Below, in pieces: positions 49,713 to 57,400 of a stretch of DNA of 64,000 bases (positions are counted from its first letter, which is position 1; the number at the start of each line of letters is the position of its first letter). The position numbers and the translations under genes were made by a program. The notes under the pieces were generated by a model, which made no database searches, was not told where the DNA came from, and saw only the letters and a list, made by a program, of their open reading frames with translations. The stretch comes from an uncultured Faecalicatena sp. (lineage in GTDB: Bacteria; Bacillota; Clostridia; Lachnospirales; Lachnospiraceae): positions 1 to 64,000 of the forward strand of contig CAOKHZ010000001.1 of NCBI GenBank assembly GCA_948468385.1, in the 5' to 3' direction.

Positions 49713-50177
49713 ATGAAGGTCAGTCGTCACGCGAAAATCATAGAACTGATCAGTCAGTATGACATTGAGACGCAGGAAGAGTTGGCGCAACGTTTGCAGG
49801 AAGCCGGGTTCAAAGTCACGCAGGCCACGGTGTCGCGGGACATCCGGGACATGAAGCTGATGAAGGTGCCAATCGACTCGAAAAGGCAGAAGTACGTCTT
49901 TCAGAAGACGGAGAAGGAAGAAATCGGTGAGAAGTACATCCGCGTCCTGCGGGACGGCTATGTCTCGATGGACATGGCTCAGAACATTCTTGTCATCAAG
50001 ACCGTTTCCGGCATGGCGATGGCCGTGGCGGCGGCTCTTGACGCGATGAAATGGCCAGAAGTGGTCGGCTGCATTGCCGGAGACGACACGATCATGTGCG
50101 CCGTGCGCGGCATCGAGGAGACGGTCGCGGTCATGGGAAAAATCCGCAAGATCATTTCGCGGGAAGGCGAGGATTGA
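49713..50177 (+). CDS. argR: Arginine repressor ArgR
   Basis: A 154-residue regulator with an N-terminal winged helix (RHAKIIELISQYDIETQEELAQRL, ATVSRDIRDMKLMKV) and a C-terminal hexamer-forming, arginine-binding domain (LVIKTVSGMAMAVAAALDAM, VVGCIAGDDTIMCAVR). ArgR represses arginine synthesis genes when arginine is bound. Its place between nadK and recN is the common Firmicutes order. It starts five bases after nadK, with GATGAAAGGAAATTAGAGCG supplying the ribosome-binding site. Confidence 0.96.
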   Translation: MKVSRHAKIIELISQYDIETQEELAQRLQEAGFKVTQATVSRDIRDMKLMKVPIDSKRQKYVFQKTEKEEIGEKYIRVLRDGYVSMDMAQNILVIKTVSGMAMAVAAALDAMKWPEVVGCIAGDDTIMCAVRGIEETVAVMGKIRKIISREGED

Positions 50178-50276
50178 TGGAAGCCGGTGAAAGATAAAGG
50201 TAACGCAAGACGATGGGAAAAGTGGAGAGCAGTGGGAGCTTGCAAAAGATAACGCGGGGAAAGGGCGGAAAGATTT

Positions 50277-51950
50277 ATGTTGGAATATTTGCATGTGAAA
50301 AATCTGGCGTTGATTGACGAGGCGGAGGTGGAATTTCGGCCGGGGCTTAACATCCTGACCGGCGAGACCGGTGCGGGAAAATCCATCCTGCTTGGTTCCG
50401 TCGGCCTGGCACTGGGCGGGAAATACAATGCGGGCATGTTGCGCACGGGGGCATCCTCTGGGTTTGTCGAGCTGACGTTTACCGTGGAAGACGAGGAGAT
50501 TGAAAAACGCCTGGCCGAGATGGACATTTTCCCGGAGGACGGCAGAATCGTCTTAAGCAGAAAGCTGATGGAAGGGCGCAGTGTCAGTAAAATCAACGGG
50601 GAGAGCGTCTCGAAGGGAACCTTGAAGGACGTGGCAAGCCTTTTGATTGACATTTATGGGCAGAACGAGCACCAGACGTTGTTGCATAAGAAGAATCATC
50701 TGGCGTTTTTGGACTTATACGCCGGAGAGAAAATAGAACGGTTAAAGCGCGATGCGGCAAAGTATTACCATGAGCATGCGAAGCTTAGGCAACGGCTCGA
50801 GGAAGGTTCCATGGACGAGAGGGAGCGGCTAAAGGAGGTTTCCCTGGCGGAATACGAAATCGAGGAGATTGAGCAGGCGAACCTTCTGGAGGATGAGGAT
50901 GAAGAGCTAGAGCAGCTTTATCGGAAAATGTCGGCGGGAAAACGGCTTTCGGAAAGCGTCGAACAAGCCCATCGTTATACGAGCGAGGAGCCATCCGGCA
51001 ACGCGAGCGAGTGTTTAAGCCGGGCCATCCGCGCACTTGCGGAGGTCGCGGACGTGGATCAGGAGGGGGCCGCGCTGTACGAGCGGCTGGTGGACGTGGA
51101 CGGCTTGTTAAACGACTTTAACCGGGAGCTGGCGCAGTATAAGAAGGGGCTTGAATTTTCCGAGGAGGAGTTTTACGAGACGGAAGGCAGGCTCAACGAG
51201 ATAAACCGTTTAAAGGCAAAATATGGAAATTCTGTCAATGATATCCTGGCATATTGCGAACAAAAAAAGCAAAGACTATCACGACTAGAAGATTACGAAA
51301 CTTATATGGAAAAATTAAAGGAAGAGTTGGAGGCTGCCGCCGCCCGCTATGAAAAGTGCGCGCTTTCCTTAAGAAAAACGAGAAAGGAAACGGCTAAAAT
51401 TTTTGTTGAAGAAATTCGAAAAGGCCTGGTGGACTTGAATTTTCTGGACGTGCGTTTCGAGATGCACTTTTCAGAAACTCACAAATATACGGCGAACGGC
51501 ATGGACGAGGCTGAGTTTTATATTTCCACGAACCCGGGCGAAAGCGTGCGTCCGATGGGAACCGCGGTTTCCGGCGGAGAATTGTCGCGTATCATGTTGG
51601 CGGTGAAAACCGTTCTGGCTGACAAGGAAGACACTCCAACGCTGATATTCGACGAGATTGACACCGGAATCAGTGGCATTACGGCCGGAAAGGTGGCGGA
51701 GGCGATGCATTTGATTGGAAAATCCCGGCAGGTCTTGTGCATTACCCATCTGGCTCAAATCGCGGCGGTGGCGGACGCGCACTTCCTCATAGAAAAAGCG
51801 GCAAAGAAAAACGTGACCAAGACGGAGATCAACGCATTGTCAGAGGAGGATTCCGTGCGGGAACTGGCGCGCATACTTGGCGGCGCGAACGTGACGGATA
51901 GCATTTTGGCAAGCGCGCGGGAAATGAAAGAAAGAATTGGCAGAGTGTGA
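50277..51950 (+). CDS. recN: DNA repair protein RecN
   Basis: A 557-residue SMC-like ATPase that acts early in double-strand break repair. Walker A is GETGAGKSILLGSV, a coiled coil spans roughly residues 150-380, and SGGELSRIMLAVKTVL with TLIFDEIDTGISG gives the signature and Walker B. ITHLAQIAAVADAHFLIEK is typical of the C-terminus. The 100-base gap after argR holds no clear promoter. ATG 50277 has a weak AAAGATTT site, so it probably relies on upstream transcription. Confidence 0.97.
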   Translation: MLEYLHVKNLALIDEAEVEFRPGLNILTGETGAGKSILLGSVGLALGGKYNAGMLRTGASSGFVELTFTVEDEEIEKRLAEMDIFPEDGRIVLSRKLMEGRSVSKINGESVSKGTLKDVASLLIDIYGQNEHQTLLHKKNHLAFLDLYAGEKIERLKRDAAKYYHEHAKLRQRLEEGSMDERERLKEVSLAEYEIEEIEQANLLEDEDEELEQLYRKMSAGKRLSESVEQAHRYTSEEPSGNASECLSRAIRALAEVADVDQEGAALYERLVDVDGLLNDFNRELAQYKKGLEFSEEEFYETEGRLNEINRLKAKYGNSVNDILAYCEQKKQRLSRLEDYETYMEKLKEELEAAAARYEKCALSLRKTRKETAKIFVEEIRKGLVDLNFLDVRFEMHFSETHKYTANGMDEAEFYISTNPGESVRPMGTAVSGGELSRIMLAVKTVLADKEDTPTLIFDEIDTGISGITAGKVAEAMHLIGKSRQVLCITHLAQIAAVADAHFLIEKAAKKNVTKTEINALSEEDSVRELARILGGANVTDSILASAREMKERIGRV

Positions 51951-51992
51951 AAAGAAATACCAGTGTGACACTCTGAAAGTTTCGCATACTAT
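51941..51992 (+). promoter_or_regulatory. recN-end hairpin and sporulation-type -10 ahead of spoIVB
   Basis: CAGAGTGT (51941-51948) pairs with ACACTCTG (51968-51975). CATACTA at 51984-51990 is the usual -10 form for sigma-G (and close to sigma-E). No good matching -35 is seen. spoIVB is under sigma-G in Bacillus. Confidence 0.4.
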
Positions 51993-52048
51993 AAGAGAAC
52001 CCTGAGAGGAATACACAAAAGTAAAAAAGAAAGGGCGTGGCTTATAGT

Positions 52049-53122
52049 ATGAACAGAAGAAAAAAGAAGTGGAAAAAACGGCTTTTCGGCCTGATTCTCT
52101 TATTTGCGTGCTGCATGTACGGACCAGTTGGATGGACGGCGGCAGACGTCCTCCCCGAGGAGACTTCCGGGGCGGTGGAGATGGGGGAGGATACCGTCCT
52201 GGTCGGGGGGATGCCGGTCGGAATCTATATGGAGACGGAAGGCGTCCTCGTGCTTGACACGCAGGGCGTAACGGGATTGGACGGGCAGGAGCACGAACCG
52301 GCCCATAACCTGGTCAGGGCCGGCGACTATATCATAAGGGTCAATGAAATGCAAATTTCTGACAAAAAAGAATTGATTCAAACGCTTGAGAGGCTCGATA
52401 GGAAGGAAGTCGTTTTAAGTATCAAAAGGGACGAGGAAGAGATTGACGTAAAGCTTGACGCGGTGGAATGTGAACCAGGGGAATTTAAGCTTGGTATCTG
52501 GGTGAAGGATAACATACAAGGATTAGGAACCATTACATTTCTTAATCAGAACAATGAGTTCGGCGCACTTGGACATGGAATCCATGACACCGATACCGGC
52601 GTGCTTTTAAATTTGAGCGAGGGAAGAGTGTACAAGACCAGCATCCGCTCCGTGGTCAAAGGAATGGACGGCGTTCCCGGCAGCATGGAAGGTTTGATTG
52701 TTTATAACCGGTATAACAGGCTGGGGACAATTCGCAAAAATACGGAAATAGGCATTTATGGGACGCTTGACGACGTGCAGTCCCTTTTCGAAGAGCAAAT
52801 GGCGGTGCAAGTCGCTTCTAAGGAAGAGGTGCACGTCGGTTTGGCAATGATTCGTTGCTACGTGCAGGATTCGATAGAGGAATATGAGATACAGATTTTG
52901 GAAATCAACGAGGCGGCATCTGACACCAACAAAGGCATGGTCATCGAGGTGACCGATGAACGGCTCCTCCAACAGACTGGTGGAATCGTTCAAGGAATGA
53001 GCGGGTCGCCGATTTTACAAGACGGGAAACTGGTCGGAGCCGTCACTCATGTTTTTGTCAATGACCCGACAAAAGGATACGGCATTTTTGCGGATATTAT
53101 GATAAGGGAGACTCTGGAATGA
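52049..53122 (+). CDS. spoIVB: SpoIVB serine peptidase
   Basis: A 357-residue S55-family peptidase sent from the forespore to trigger processing of pro-sigma-K. It has a basic N-terminus and a membrane anchor or signal (LFGLILLFACCMYGPVGW), a PDZ domain (HNLVRAGDYIIRVNEMQISDKKELIQTLER) and the peptidase domain. The latter has the His in GALGHGIHDTDTG, the Ser in GMSGSPILQDGKLVGAVTHVF and an FVNDPTKGYGIF end. The start is ATG 52049, 13 bases after AAGGG. GTG 52037 is too close to that site. Placement between recN and spo0A is the classic order. Confidence 0.95.
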   Translation: MNRRKKKWKKRLFGLILLFACCMYGPVGWTAADVLPEETSGAVEMGEDTVLVGGMPVGIYMETEGVLVLDTQGVTGLDGQEHEPAHNLVRAGDYIIRVNEMQISDKKELIQTLERLDRKEVVLSIKRDEEEIDVKLDAVECEPGEFKLGIWVKDNIQGLGTITFLNQNNEFGALGHGIHDTDTGVLLNLSEGRVYKTSIRSVVKGMDGVPGSMEGLIVYNRYNRLGTIRKNTEIGIYGTLDDVQSLFEEQMAVQVASKEEVHVGLAMIRCYVQDSIEEYEIQILEINEAASDTNKGMVIEVTDERLLQQTGGIVQGMSGSPILQDGKLVGAVTHVFVNDPTKGYGIFADIMIRETLE

Positions 53123-53147
53123 CAAAATCGTTTTACACGATGGGACT

Positions 53148-53259
53148 TGTTCCGACAAAAAACGTCAAAAAATTGGTGTTAAAAACATCGAATCGACAAG
53201 GCTTGTCGAAATCCATCATAGGAATGTTCTTGATTATCGAAATAGGACAGGCGTATAAT
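53148..53259 (+). promoter_or_regulatory. spo0A control region with candidate 0A boxes
   Basis: TTGATT at 53230-53235 and TATAAT at 53254-53259, 18 bases apart, form a promoter. Upstream, 53193-53209 is a perfect palindrome made of TCGACAAG and CTTGTCGA, that is, two inverted TTGTCGA 0A boxes. On the minus strand 53160-53150 reads TTTTGTCGGAA, another near match. This suggests that Spo0A controls its own gene. Confidence 0.6.
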
Positions 53260-53307
53260 GTAGCAGGTGGCTTTCTTAGTGTAAGGGATTCATGAGGAGG
53301 AAGCTTT

Positions 53308-54177
53308 ATGGAACCTTTGAACGTGGCCATTGCTGATGATAATGTCCGTATGCTTAACTTGATGGAAAGCATCATCAACACGGATGAGGATTTAAACGTG
53401 GTGGGAAAGGCGACGGATGGCGAGGAAATGTGCCAGATCATTAAAGAGACAGAACCGGATGTCGTCCTGATGGATTTGATCATGCCAAAGATGGACGGCA
53501 TCACGGTCATGGAAAGCGTCGGGCACGACCCAAAGATGAAAAAGCAGCCTTGTTTCATCATCATATCGGCAGTTGGACAAGAAAGGATTACGGAAGACGC
53601 CTTCAATAAAGGAGCAAATTACTATATTTTAAAGCCGTTTAACAATGACATGTTGCTGAACCGAATCAAGACGGCCAAGGAAATGTACAAAAGCCACGAA
53701 GAACCAAGGGATGAAATCATAGAGCGACCGAAAAAGAAAGAACATGAAGAAAAGATAAAAGAAGTAAAAGAAAAAGAAGTGCAGGACGCCGCGGCACCAG
53801 GCGCGCTGGAACGGGATTTGGAAAACCGGGTGACGGACATGTTGCACGAGATTGGAATTCCGGCGCACATCAAGGGATACCACTATTTGCGCGACGCGAT
53901 TATGATGGCCGTCGAGGACATGGATATATTGAACGCCATCACGAAAATTTTGTATCCCACGGTCGCGAAAAAGTACCAGACGACTTCAAGCAGGGTGGAG
54001 CGGGCGATACGGCACGCAATCGAGGTGGCCTGGAGCCGGGGAAAATTAGATACGTTGGATGAGTTGTTCGGATATACCGTAAGCAATGGCAAGGGCAAGC
54101 CTACGAATTCAGAATTCATAGCCTTGATTGCCGACACGATACAATTAGAGTATAAGCATAGAGAGAACCACAGATAA
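53308..54177 (+). CDS. spo0A: Sporulation master regulator Spo0A
   Basis: A 289-residue response regulator. The receiver domain has the acidic pair Asp10-Asp11, the phosphoacceptor Asp56 in VVLMDLIMP and the conserved Lys in YILKPF. A charged linker ([16 protein letters not shown]) joins the C-terminal Spo0A domain, with [22 protein letters not shown] and the recognition helix region [21 protein letters not shown]. The C-terminus [13 protein letters not shown] is typical. It commits the cell to sporulation. The linker is longer than in Bacillus, as usual for Clostridia. The start at ATG 53308 follows GAGGAGGAAGC. Confidence 0.98.
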   Translation: MEPLNVAIADDNVRMLNLMESIINTDEDLNVVGKATDGEEMCQIIKETEPDVVLMDLIMPKMDGITVMESVGHDPKMKKQPCFIIISAVGQERITEDAFNKGANYYILKPFNNDMLLNRIKTAKEMYKSHEEPRDEIIERPKKKEHEEKIKEVKEKEVQDAAAPGALERDLENRVTDMLHEIGIPAHIKGYHYLRDAIMMAVEDMDILNAITKILYPTVAKKYQTTSSRVERAIRHAIEVAWSRGKLDTLDELFGYTVSNGKGKPTNSEFIALIADTIQLEYKHRENHR

Positions 54178-54250
54178 AAGAACTTTCTGCGAAGAGCCGA
54201 GGAGAAATTTTTGTGTAAGGGCGGAAATCACGCAGATAGTTCTTTTCTTT
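54178..54250 (+). terminator. spo0A terminator
   Basis: AAGAACT plus TTCTGCG on the left (54178-54191) pairs with CGCAGA plus AGTTCTT on the right (54231-54244), ending in TTTTCTTT. It begins at the stop codon. Confidence 0.75.
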
Positions 54251-54325
54251 CTGGCAAAAATGAGTTATAATGTACGTATATTCATTAAAAAACAAAAAGA
54301 GAAATGAAAAAATCGGAGGTTGGGT

Positions 54326-55774
54326 ATGAAAAACATATTGTTTGCTGCTTCAGAATGCGTTCCATTTATCAAGACGGGAGGTTTGGCCGACGTGGCGGGT
54401 TCCCTGCCAAAGTATTTTGACAAGGACAAGTATGACGTGCGTGTCGTCCTGCCAAAGTACAACTGCATGTACCAGAAGTGGAAGGACATGATGGAGTATG
54501 TTGACAGCTTTTACATGAATCTAGCGGGAGCGGACAGGTACGTTGGCATTTTGACATGCGTATATGACGGCATCAGGTTCTATTTTATTGACAATGAGTA
54601 CTATTTCAGCGGTGGCAGCCCATATGAGGGGGATCCGAAATGGGGCATTGAAAAGTTCGCGTTTTTTTCCAAGGCGGTTCTGAGCATCCTGCCCGTCATA
54701 GGGTTTCGTCCTGACCTGATTCACTGTCATGACTGGCAGACCGGCCTGATACCGGTATACCTTGACAATTTCCGCTTCGCGGGCGAGTATTACCGCGGCA
54801 TCAAGAGCGTGATGACGATACATAACCTGAAGTTCCAGGGCGTTTGGGACACGAAGACGGTGAGAAACATTACCGGCCTGCCGGAGTACTATTTCGTGCC
54901 TGACAAGATGGAGGCCTATAAGGATGCCAATCTGTTGAAGGGCGGCATCGTCTACGCGGACAAGGTGACGACGGTCAGCCAGACTTACGCGCAGGAAATC
55001 AAGACCCCGTTTTACGGCGAGGCGCTGGACGGCTTGATGAATGCCCGTTCCCATGATTTGTGGGGAATCGTCAACGGCCTGGACTATGATGAGTGGAACC
55101 CGGAGACGGATTCGATGATCACGCATACGTTTAACGTGGACAATTTCCGCAAGGTCAAGGTGCTGAACAAGACGAGTCTGCAGGAGGAGCTGGGCTTGGA
55201 GAAGGATCCGAAGACGATGATGATTGGCCTTGTTTCCCGCCTGACGGATCAGAAAGGGTTCGATCTCGTGGATTACATCATGGACGAATTGTGTCAGGAC
55301 GCGGTTCAGATCGTGGTGTTGGGAACCGGTGACGGAAAGTACGAAAACATGTTCCGCCATTTTGCATGGAAGTATGCGGGCAAGGTGTCGGCCAACATTT
55401 ATTATTCTAACGAGTTGTCCCATCGGATTTATGCTTCCTGCGACGCGTTTCTGATGCCTTCGCTGTTCGAGCCATGTGGTCTCAGCCAGTTGATGAGCCT
55501 GCGCTATGGGACGCTTCCCATCGTGCGCGAGACCGGCGGACTCAAGGACACCGTGGAGCCATATAACGAGTTTGAAAAGACCGGGACGGGATTTAGTTTC
55601 ACAAATTACAACGCGCATGAAATGCTGAGCACGGTTCGTTATGCGGAGCAGATTTTCTACGACAAGAAGAGAGACTGGAACAAGATGGTGGAGCGGGCGA
55701 TGAACATGGACTTTTCATGGAAGAACTCGGCGGTTCAGTACGAATTGCTCTATCACGAATTGTTGGGAGAATAA
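54326..55774 (+). CDS. glgA: Glycogen synthase (ADP-glucose type)
   Basis: A 482-residue GT5 glycosyltransferase that extends alpha-1,4-glucan from ADP-glucose. It opens with MKNILFAASECVPFIKTGGLADVAGSLPKYF, where KTGGL binds the nucleotide sugar. LIHCHDWQTGLIPVYL, TTVSQTYAQEI, LVSRLTDQKGFDL and PSLFEPCGLSQLMSLRYGTLPIVRETGGLKDTV follow in order. ATG 54326 follows GGAGG. A TATAAT at 54266-54271 is the likely -10, with a poor -35. The gene stands alone among glycogen genes here and is followed within four bases by metF. Confidence 0.97.
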   Translation: MKNILFAASECVPFIKTGGLADVAGSLPKYFDKDKYDVRVVLPKYNCMYQKWKDMMEYVDSFYMNLAGADRYVGILTCVYDGIRFYFIDNEYYFSGGSPYEGDPKWGIEKFAFFSKAVLSILPVIGFRPDLIHCHDWQTGLIPVYLDNFRFAGEYYRGIKSVMTIHNLKFQGVWDTKTVRNITGLPEYYFVPDKMEAYKDANLLKGGIVYADKVTTVSQTYAQEIKTPFYGEALDGLMNARSHDLWGIVNGLDYDEWNPETDSMITHTFNVDNFRKVKVLNKTSLQEELGLEKDPKTMMIGLVSRLTDQKGFDLVDYIMDELCQDAVQIVVLGTGDGKYENMFRHFAWKYAGKVSANIYYSNELSHRIYASCDAFLMPSLFEPCGLSQLMSLRYGTLPIVRETGGLKDTVEPYNEFEKTGTGFSFTNYNAHEMLSTVRYAEQIFYDKKRDWNKMVERAMNMDFSWKNSAVQYELLYHELLGE

Positions 55775-55777
55775 ACG

Positions 55778-56650
55778 ATGAAGATTATAGACAAGCTGAC
55801 TGACGGCGACAAGATACGTATTTCGTTCGAGGTGTTCCCGCCCAAGACGGACGCGGGCTTGGAGAAGGTGATGGAAGCGACGGAGCTTATCTCCAAACTG
55901 GAGCCTTCCTATATCAGCGTCACGTATGGCGCCGGCGGTGGCACGAGCAAGAATACGGCGCGTATCGCGAATCACATCAAGACGGAGCTGGGCGTGGAAA
56001 GCCTTGCGCATTTGACGTGCGCCTCATCCACGAAGGATGAGGTGCGCCGAGTGATTGCCGACTTAAAGGTGCTTGGCATCGAGAACATCCTTGCCTTGCG
56101 CGGGGACATCCCGCAAGGGATGGAGTTTCCCACGAGCAATCGTTTTCGTTATGCTTACGAGTTGGTGGAGGAGATTCGAAAGAGCGGCGATTTCTGTATC
56201 GGGGCGGCTTGTTATCCGGAAGGACACGTGGAAAACGAGCACAAGGAGGACGACATCAAGTATTTGAAGCAGAAAGTGGACGCGGGAGTGGACTTTTTGA
56301 CGACACAGATGTTTTTTGACAATGACATCCATTATAATTTCCTCTACCGTATCCGCGAGGCGGGAATCACGGTTCCGGTGCTGCCGGGCATCATGCCGAT
56401 TACCAGCGCGTCTCAGATGAAGAAAAGCCTGGAACTGTCGGGAACGGTATTTCCCCGGCGTTTCCTATCCATCCTTGACCGGTTCGGGGATTATCCGGAG
56501 GCGATGCGGCAGGCGGGAATCGCTTATGCGACGGATCAGATTATTGACTTGCTGGCCAACGGGGTGAAGAACATTCATATTTATTCGATGAACAAACCAG
56601 ATGTCGCGGCGGCCATCATGGAAAACTTGTCGGAGATCGTCAAGTGCTGA
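55778..56650 (+). CDS. metF: Methylenetetrahydrofolate reductase
   Basis: A 290-residue FAD-type reductase that turns 5,10-methylene-THF to 5-methyl-THF for MetH. It has RISFEVFPPKTDAGLEK, SVTYGAGGGTSKNTARIA, LTCASSTKDEV and NILALRGDIPQGM, then DFLTTQMFFDNDIHYNF and LPGIMPITSASQM. Length and motifs are those of bacterial MetF. It is the first of three genes of a cobalamin methionine module. Confidence 0.97.
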   Translation: MKIIDKLTDGDKIRISFEVFPPKTDAGLEKVMEATELISKLEPSYISVTYGAGGGTSKNTARIANHIKTELGVESLAHLTCASSTKDEVRRVIADLKVLGIENILALRGDIPQGMEFPTSNRFRYAYELVEEIRKSGDFCIGAACYPEGHVENEHKEDDIKYLKQKVDAGVDFLTTQMFFDNDIHYNFLYRIREAGITVPVLPGIMPITSASQMKKSLELSGTVFPRRFLSILDRFGDYPEAMRQAGIAYATDQIIDLLANGVKNIHIYSMNKPDVAAAIMENLSEIVKC

Positions 56651-56679
56651 CGAAGTTGGTAGTAGGAGAAGAAAAGACG

Positions 56680-57336
56680 ATGGAACATCTTGAAAGGGAG
56701 GCCGTTCGTTATCTCGGGTATGGAAAACATGCGGTAGATGAAAGGACGCTCGCCTTGGTTGCGGAATCATTCGCGGATTTGCGCAAGGTGGCGGAGCGAA
56801 AAAACGTCTATCGCATCTTTGCGTTATCTGGCGACGGGGAAGGCGCGCGCCGCGTCGTCATCGGGAATTTGGGAATCGAGAGCAGGAACCTTTCGAAAAA
56901 TCTAAGGGGCTGCGAGGAGGCGGCACTGTTTGGCGCCACGTTGGGCGTTGGCGTGGATCGGCTGATTACCCGCGCAAGCATCACTGACATGGCGAAGGCC
57001 GTCGTTTTGCAGGCATGCGCGGCGGCATATCTGGAGGAATATTGTGATTTTTGTCAGGAGCGGATCGCGGAGGCGATGAGACTGGAGGGAAAGTACTTAA
57101 GGCCGAGGTTTAGCCCGGGATATGGGGATTTTCCATTGTCTTGCCAGGAGCAAATCATGCGGATGCTGGACTGCGCGAAAAAAATCGGCCTGACGATGAC
57201 GGATGGTTGCCTGATGACGCCGACGAAGTCCGTCACGGCGGTGATTGGCATCAGCACGATACCAACGCCGTGCCATCGTAGTGGCTGCGAGTCTTGTCAG
57301 AAGACGGATTGCGCATATCGGAGGGACACGGCTTGA
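56680..57336 (+). CDS. Stand-alone methionine synthase reactivation domain protein
   Basis: A 218-residue protein that matches the activation (AdoMet-binding) domain of MetH (Met_synt_B12 type). It has REAVRYLGYGKHAVDERTLALV, the middle SITDMAKAVVLQACAAAYLEEYCD and the AdoMet site FSPGYGDFPLSCQEQIMRML. In E. coli this domain is the C-terminal part of MetH and re-methylates oxidised cobalamin. The MetH here lacks it, so this protein likely does the job in trans. A short Cys-rich tail (CHRSGCESCQKTDCAYR) is unlike E. coli and could bind a metal. ATG 56680 follows AGGAGA; GTG 56644 inside metF is the alternative. Confidence 0.9.
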   Translation: MEHLEREAVRYLGYGKHAVDERTLALVAESFADLRKVAERKNVYRIFALSGDGEGARRVVIGNLGIESRNLSKNLRGCEEAALFGATLGVGVDRLITRASITDMAKAVVLQACAAAYLEEYCDFCQERIAEAMRLEGKYLRPRFSPGYGDFPLSCQEQIMRMLDCAKKIGLTMTDGCLMTPTKSVTAVIGISTIPTPCHRSGCESCQKTDCAYRRDTA

Positions 57337-57400
57337 AGGGAAAAGGACTGCGCGTGTATGAAAATGGATTGTGCGTGTGTGTAGAAGGGATACGGTTTCA
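57301..57400 (+). repeat. Degenerate tandem repeat before metH
   Basis: The codons for KTDCAYRRDTA at the end of the reactivation gene recur in the spacer. AAGACGGATTGCGCATAT is followed by AAAAGGACTGCGCGTGTATG and AAAATGGATTGTGCGTGTGT, and GAGGGACACGGCTTGAA recurs as GAAGGGATACGGTTTCAA just before the metH ATG. The metH ribosome-binding site (AGAAGGGA) lies in the last unit. Confidence 0.65.
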
